The notes under the pieces were generated by a model that worked only from the letters and a program-made list of their open reading frames with translations, had not been told where the DNA came from and made no database searches. The position numbers and the translations under genes are program-made. A stretch of DNA of 8,256 nt from Chloroflexota bacterium. GTDB lineage: Bacteria > Chloroflexota > Anaerolineae > J036 > Brachytrichaceae. The stretch spans positions 1 to 8,256 of the forward strand of contig JAKALH010000106.1 of the NCBI GenBank assembly GCA_021813225.1. The letters are read 5' to 3'. Below are positions 6,111-8,256 of the stretch, one piece after another. The stretch's first letter is position 1; every line of letters starts with the position of its first letter.

Positions 6111-7469
6111 CTACTCCTCGTGGTTTTCCTGCGGCGGCGTGCGGGCATGTTCTGCGACGATCTGCTTCGCCCGCTCCAGCCGCACATTGCCCTCGTTCAC
6201 CAGTTGCGCTGCGACGCGCTCCACCTGCTCGCCCACTGCGCCGGCCGCCGCAGCCAGTTGCCGCGCGTGCAGCGTCATGTGGCCGTGCCGAATGCCCTCT
6301 GATACCAGCGCGCGCAGCGCCGCGAGGTTCTGTGCCAGACCGACACAGGCCATGATTTCGGCCAGTTCTCGCGCCGTCGTTACTCTCAGCAGTTTCAACG
6401 CGGCCTGCGCGCCGGGGTGCACCCTCGTCGCGCCGCCCACGATTCCAACAGCCAGCGGCAAATCGATCTCGCCAACCAGGTCGCCCTCGGCGTCCATGCG
6501 CCAGCGCGTCAACGAAGCGTAACGGTCGTGGTGTGCGGCGTAAGCGTGCGCGCCGGCCTCGACTGCACGCCAATCGTTGCCCGTGGCAACCGCGACGGCA
6601 TCGATGCCGTTCATGATCCCTTTGTTGTGTGTCGCCGCGCGGTAGGGGTCGGCTTCGGCGAACAGGCTGGCTTCGACGATGTGCTGGATCATCGAGCGCT
6701 GCTCGGCGCTGCTGGCGCCGAATTGCCGCGCTGGAATGCGACAGGACGCCCAGGCCCGCCGCCGGTCGCTCAGGTTCGACAGGATACGCAGGTTAACGCG
6801 ACCGCCGGTCAACGCCTCGATGCGAGGCGCCAGCGCCTCGCAGGCTGTATTGACCAGGTTGGCTCCCATAGCGTCGCCACAGTCATACAGCACATGAACG
6901 ACCAGCATCGGAACATGGATATCCGACATGGTTGAGCCGACAGGCGACGTCGCATCGCCAATCTGCAATTCTCTGATCTCCACACCCGTTGCGCGCGAGT
7001 GCCGGCTGATCGTCGAAGGATTCTGAGTATTCAGCCATTGCACAAGCGTATCCGAGGCAGCCTGCAGACGCGCAACGGCGGCGGGCATGTCGGCGCAGTC
7101 CAGCACTTGTATCTGGCCGATCATGATTGGAGCGCTGCTGCCTGCTGTAAAGCCGCCTCCGGTGCGGGCCATCTTCGCCGCAAAACTGCATGCCGCCACC
7201 ACAGAGGATTCCTCGACAGCCATCGGCACCAGCACCTCGCGGCCATTGACCACGAAGTTCGTCGCGATCCCCAGCGGCAGCGCATAGGTGGCGACTACGT
7301 TCTCGATCATGTGATCGGCCTGTTCGAGCGACAAACCGGCGCGCAGATTCGCCATGTCCGCATCATCGAGGGACGCCATGCGACCCAGCAGCGACAGACG
7401 TTCCACCACAGGCACATCGCGCAAGCGCGGGGTTTCATTCGGTCCGGAAGATCGGATTTCATCCGCCAT
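6111..7469 (-). CDS. mvaA: Hydroxymethylglutaryl-CoA reductase, class II
   Basis: The 452-residue soluble product has the class II (Pseudomonas mevalonii-type) layout and length. It shows 'ENVVATYALPLGIATNFVVN' (56-75), 'VPMAVEESSVVAA' (81-93) with the catalytic Glu86/87, the 'GGGF' turn (104-107), the dinucleotide motif DAMGAN (199-204), 'HNKGIMNG' (281-288) with Lys283, 'ATGNDWRA' (295-302) with Asp299, and 'GHMTLHARQLA' (396-406) with His397. All four catalytic residues are present, so it should be active. It interconverts HMG-CoA and mevalonate with NAD(P)H in the cytoplasm. Databases tend to label this class 'degradative', but in many bacteria it serves isoprenoid synthesis, and Chloroflexota such as Roseiflexus use a mevalonate route; the direction here is not decided by sequence. 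AGGTG (7474-7478) precedes the ATG. It is followed with no gap by the SDR gene and preceded, 45 bases away, by a glycosyltransferase gene on the same strand. Confidence 0.95.
   Translation of the reverse strand: MADEIRSSGPNETPRLRDVPVVERLSLLGRMASLDDADMANLRAGLSLEQADHMIENVVATYALPLGIATNFVVNGREVLVPMAVEESSVVAACSFAAKMARTGGGFTAGSSAPIMIGQIQVLDCADMPAAVARLQAASDTLVQWLNTQNPSTISRHSRATGVEIRELQIGDATSPVGSTMSDIHVPMLVVHVLYDCGDAMGANLVNTACEALAPRIEALTGGRVNLRILSNLSDRRRAWASCRIPARQFGASSAEQRSMIQHIVEASLFAEADPYRAATHNKGIMNGIDAVAVATGNDWRAVEAGAHAYAAHHDRYASLTRWRMDAEGDLVGEIDLPLAVGIVGGATRVHPGAQAALKLLRVTTARELAEIMACVGLAQNLAALRALVSEGIRHGHMTLHARQLAAAAGAVGEQVERVAAQLVNEGNVRLERAKQIVAEHARTPPQENHEE
6114..6118 (-). promoter_or_regulatory. 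AGGAG ribosome binding site for the SDR gene inside the reductase's last codons
   Basis: On the minus strand AGGAG lies inside the final codons of the HMG-CoA reductase gene. It is 3 bases from the first ATG (6110) and 6 from the second (6107). The spacing favours the second. Its placement within the upstream reading frame supports translation of the two genes from one message. Confidence 0.7.
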
Positions 7470-7481
7470 AAATCACCTGTG

Positions 7482-7497
7482 CAGGCACCTGAGCCTG
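7482..7497 (-). other. Weak intercistronic hairpin between glycosyltransferase and HMG-CoA reductase genes
   Basis: Arms CAGGC and GCCTG (5 bp) flank a 6-base loop within the 45-base gap after the glycosyltransferase stop. No T-run follows. It is short enough to be chance, but it sits in the same relative place as the hairpins at 8-23 and 1680-1696. Confidence 0.25.
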
Positions 7498-7514
7498 AAC
7501 TGCGCATTGGGCCG

Positions 7515-8256
7515 TTATACAGGCGACGACAGGACCTGGTCGTATACCGCCGCAAGCTGTTGTGCGGCGCGCCGCCACGTGAACGTCGCCGCTCTTTTCA
7601 GACCACGGCTGATGCTGAGTGTACGCCATTCTGTATCGGTGAGCGCGCGGTTGAGCGCCGCGGCAAGGCCGTCAACGTCGAGCGGATCCGCCAGCAGGCC
7701 GGCATCGCCGACGACTTCGGGGAGCGACGATGCATTGGAAACGACGACCGGTATCCCGCAGGCCATAGCCTCAAGCGGCGGGATGCCGAATCCCTCGTAC
7801 AGCGATGGGAAAGCAAACACTGCCGCAGCGCGATACAGGTCCGGCAGGTCCGCGTCATCGACAAATCCGGTGAAGATAACCTGATCGGCGAGGCTTAAGC
7901 GGGCCACCTCTTCCTGCACATCCTCATATAACCAGCCCTGCCCGCCCGCGATAACCAGCCTGACGCCTGCGCCGGAAGTTTCGCACAGCCGCGCCAGGGC
8001 GCGCACCAGCGTCAGGTGGTTTTTGCGGCGTTGCATCGTGCCGACGGTGAGGATGAATGGATCTGCCGGAAGCCGGTATCTGGCGCGCAGGTCGGCAAGC
8101 CGGACGGCGGTGGCAGAACTGTTGTCATGCGGCGAGAAGCGCTCATCGACACCGCTGTGGATGACCGTGATCCTGCTTGCCGGCACGGCGTAGAGGGCGG
8201 CCAAATCGCGCGCCGTCGCTTGCGGGTCCGCGACGATGTGGGTAGCCCTGCGGATA
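7515..8256 (-). CDS. GT4-family glycosyltransferase (group 1), N-terminus outside the window
   Basis: The gene runs off the right edge: 246 codons and the stop are visible, and the frame is open to the last base. A TTG at 8204 could be mistaken for a start, but the coding match continues upstream ('THIVADPQATARDL', typical of the segment before the second Rossmann domain), so I extend it. The visible part covers the C-terminal GT-B domain: 'VIHSGVDERF' (31-40 of the visible part), 'ILTVGTMQRRKNH' (68-80) with the Arg/Lys that bind the donor phosphates, 'LVIAGG' (100-105), and the E-x7-E motif in 'EGFGIPPLE' (154-162). Family members are about 370-400 residues, so some 130-150 are missing. It transfers a sugar from a nucleotide donor, usually for cell-envelope polysaccharide or glycolipid. 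Donor and acceptor cannot be told. The HMG-CoA reductase gene follows after 45 bases on the same strand. Confidence 0.92.
   Translation of the reverse strand, partial: IRRATHIVADPQATARDLAALYAVPASRITVIHSGVDERFSPHDNSSATAVRLADLRARYRLPADPFILTVGTMQRRKNHLTLVRALARLCETSGAGVRLVIAGGQGWLYEDVQEEVARLSLADQVIFTGFVDDADLPDLYRAAAVFAFPSLYEGFGIPPLEAMACGIPVVVSNASSLPEVVGDAGLLADPLDVDGLAAALNRALTDTEWRTLSISRGLKRAATFTWRRAAQQLAAVYDQVLSSPV

Noticed and set aside
6999..7898. Open frame of 299 codons on the plus strand
   Set aside because: It runs antisense across both HMG-CoA reductase and the glycosyltransferase, each with strong catalytic motifs on the minus strand; the translation is Arg/His-rich without a domain.
8202..8204. 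TTG as the start of the glycosyltransferase
   Set aside because: Family-like sequence continues in frame to the window edge, so the TTG is an internal Leu codon and the gene is cut by the window.

Overview
The window is a gene-dense stretch of a moderately GC-rich bacterial chromosome with mostly short intergenic gaps. It holds six complete protein genes, one gene cut by the right edge, and one gene remnant. A Chloroflexota-like host (Chloroflexia or Anaerolineae type) is my best guess, from the combination of a class II HMG-CoA reductase, a short arginine-decarboxylase-like enzyme, a DUF1003 protein and a solute-binding/OmpA fusion. This is an impression from protein resemblance, not a proven placement. 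I see no tRNA, rRNA, CRISPR array, insertion sequence or phage gene.

Left block (32-4015, all minus strand). Three genes read right to left: a short-form (fold III) arginine-decarboxylase-like enzyme, a two-TM coiled-coil protein of unknown function that overlaps it by the 4-base ATGA, and a membrane-anchored NMT1/SsuA-like solute-binding domain fused to an OmpA-like wall-binding domain. A likely -10 box sits so close to the first start codon that the transcript may be leaderless. Small perfect hairpins lie after the second and third genes. No ABC permease or ATPase is visible, so the binding protein is either a sensor or scaffold or works with a transporter elsewhere.

Middle (4016-5326). 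A minus-strand remnant of an L-lactate permease keeps only the first ~40 and last ~56 residues of the family, joined in frame. Divergent from it, on the plus strand, is a protein with an N-terminal cyclic-nucleotide-binding-like fold fused to a two-TM DUF1003 domain. Its nucleotide pocket lacks the usual acidic and basic ligand residues.

Right block (5346-8256, all minus strand). A GT4 glycosyltransferase (N-terminus outside the window), a class II HMG-CoA reductase with all catalytic residues, and an SDR oxidoreductase follow each other. The SDR start abuts the reductase stop codon, so these two are very probably co-translated. The reductase suggests mevalonate formation for isoprenoids or, less likely, mevalonate breakdown; the SDR may act on a related substrate, but that is inference.

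The items most worth a second look are the three-gene decarboxylase/coiled-coil/binding-protein operon, the in-frame collapsed lactate permease, the cNMP-fold/DUF1003 fusion with an altered ligand pocket, and the HMG-CoA reductase-SDR pair.
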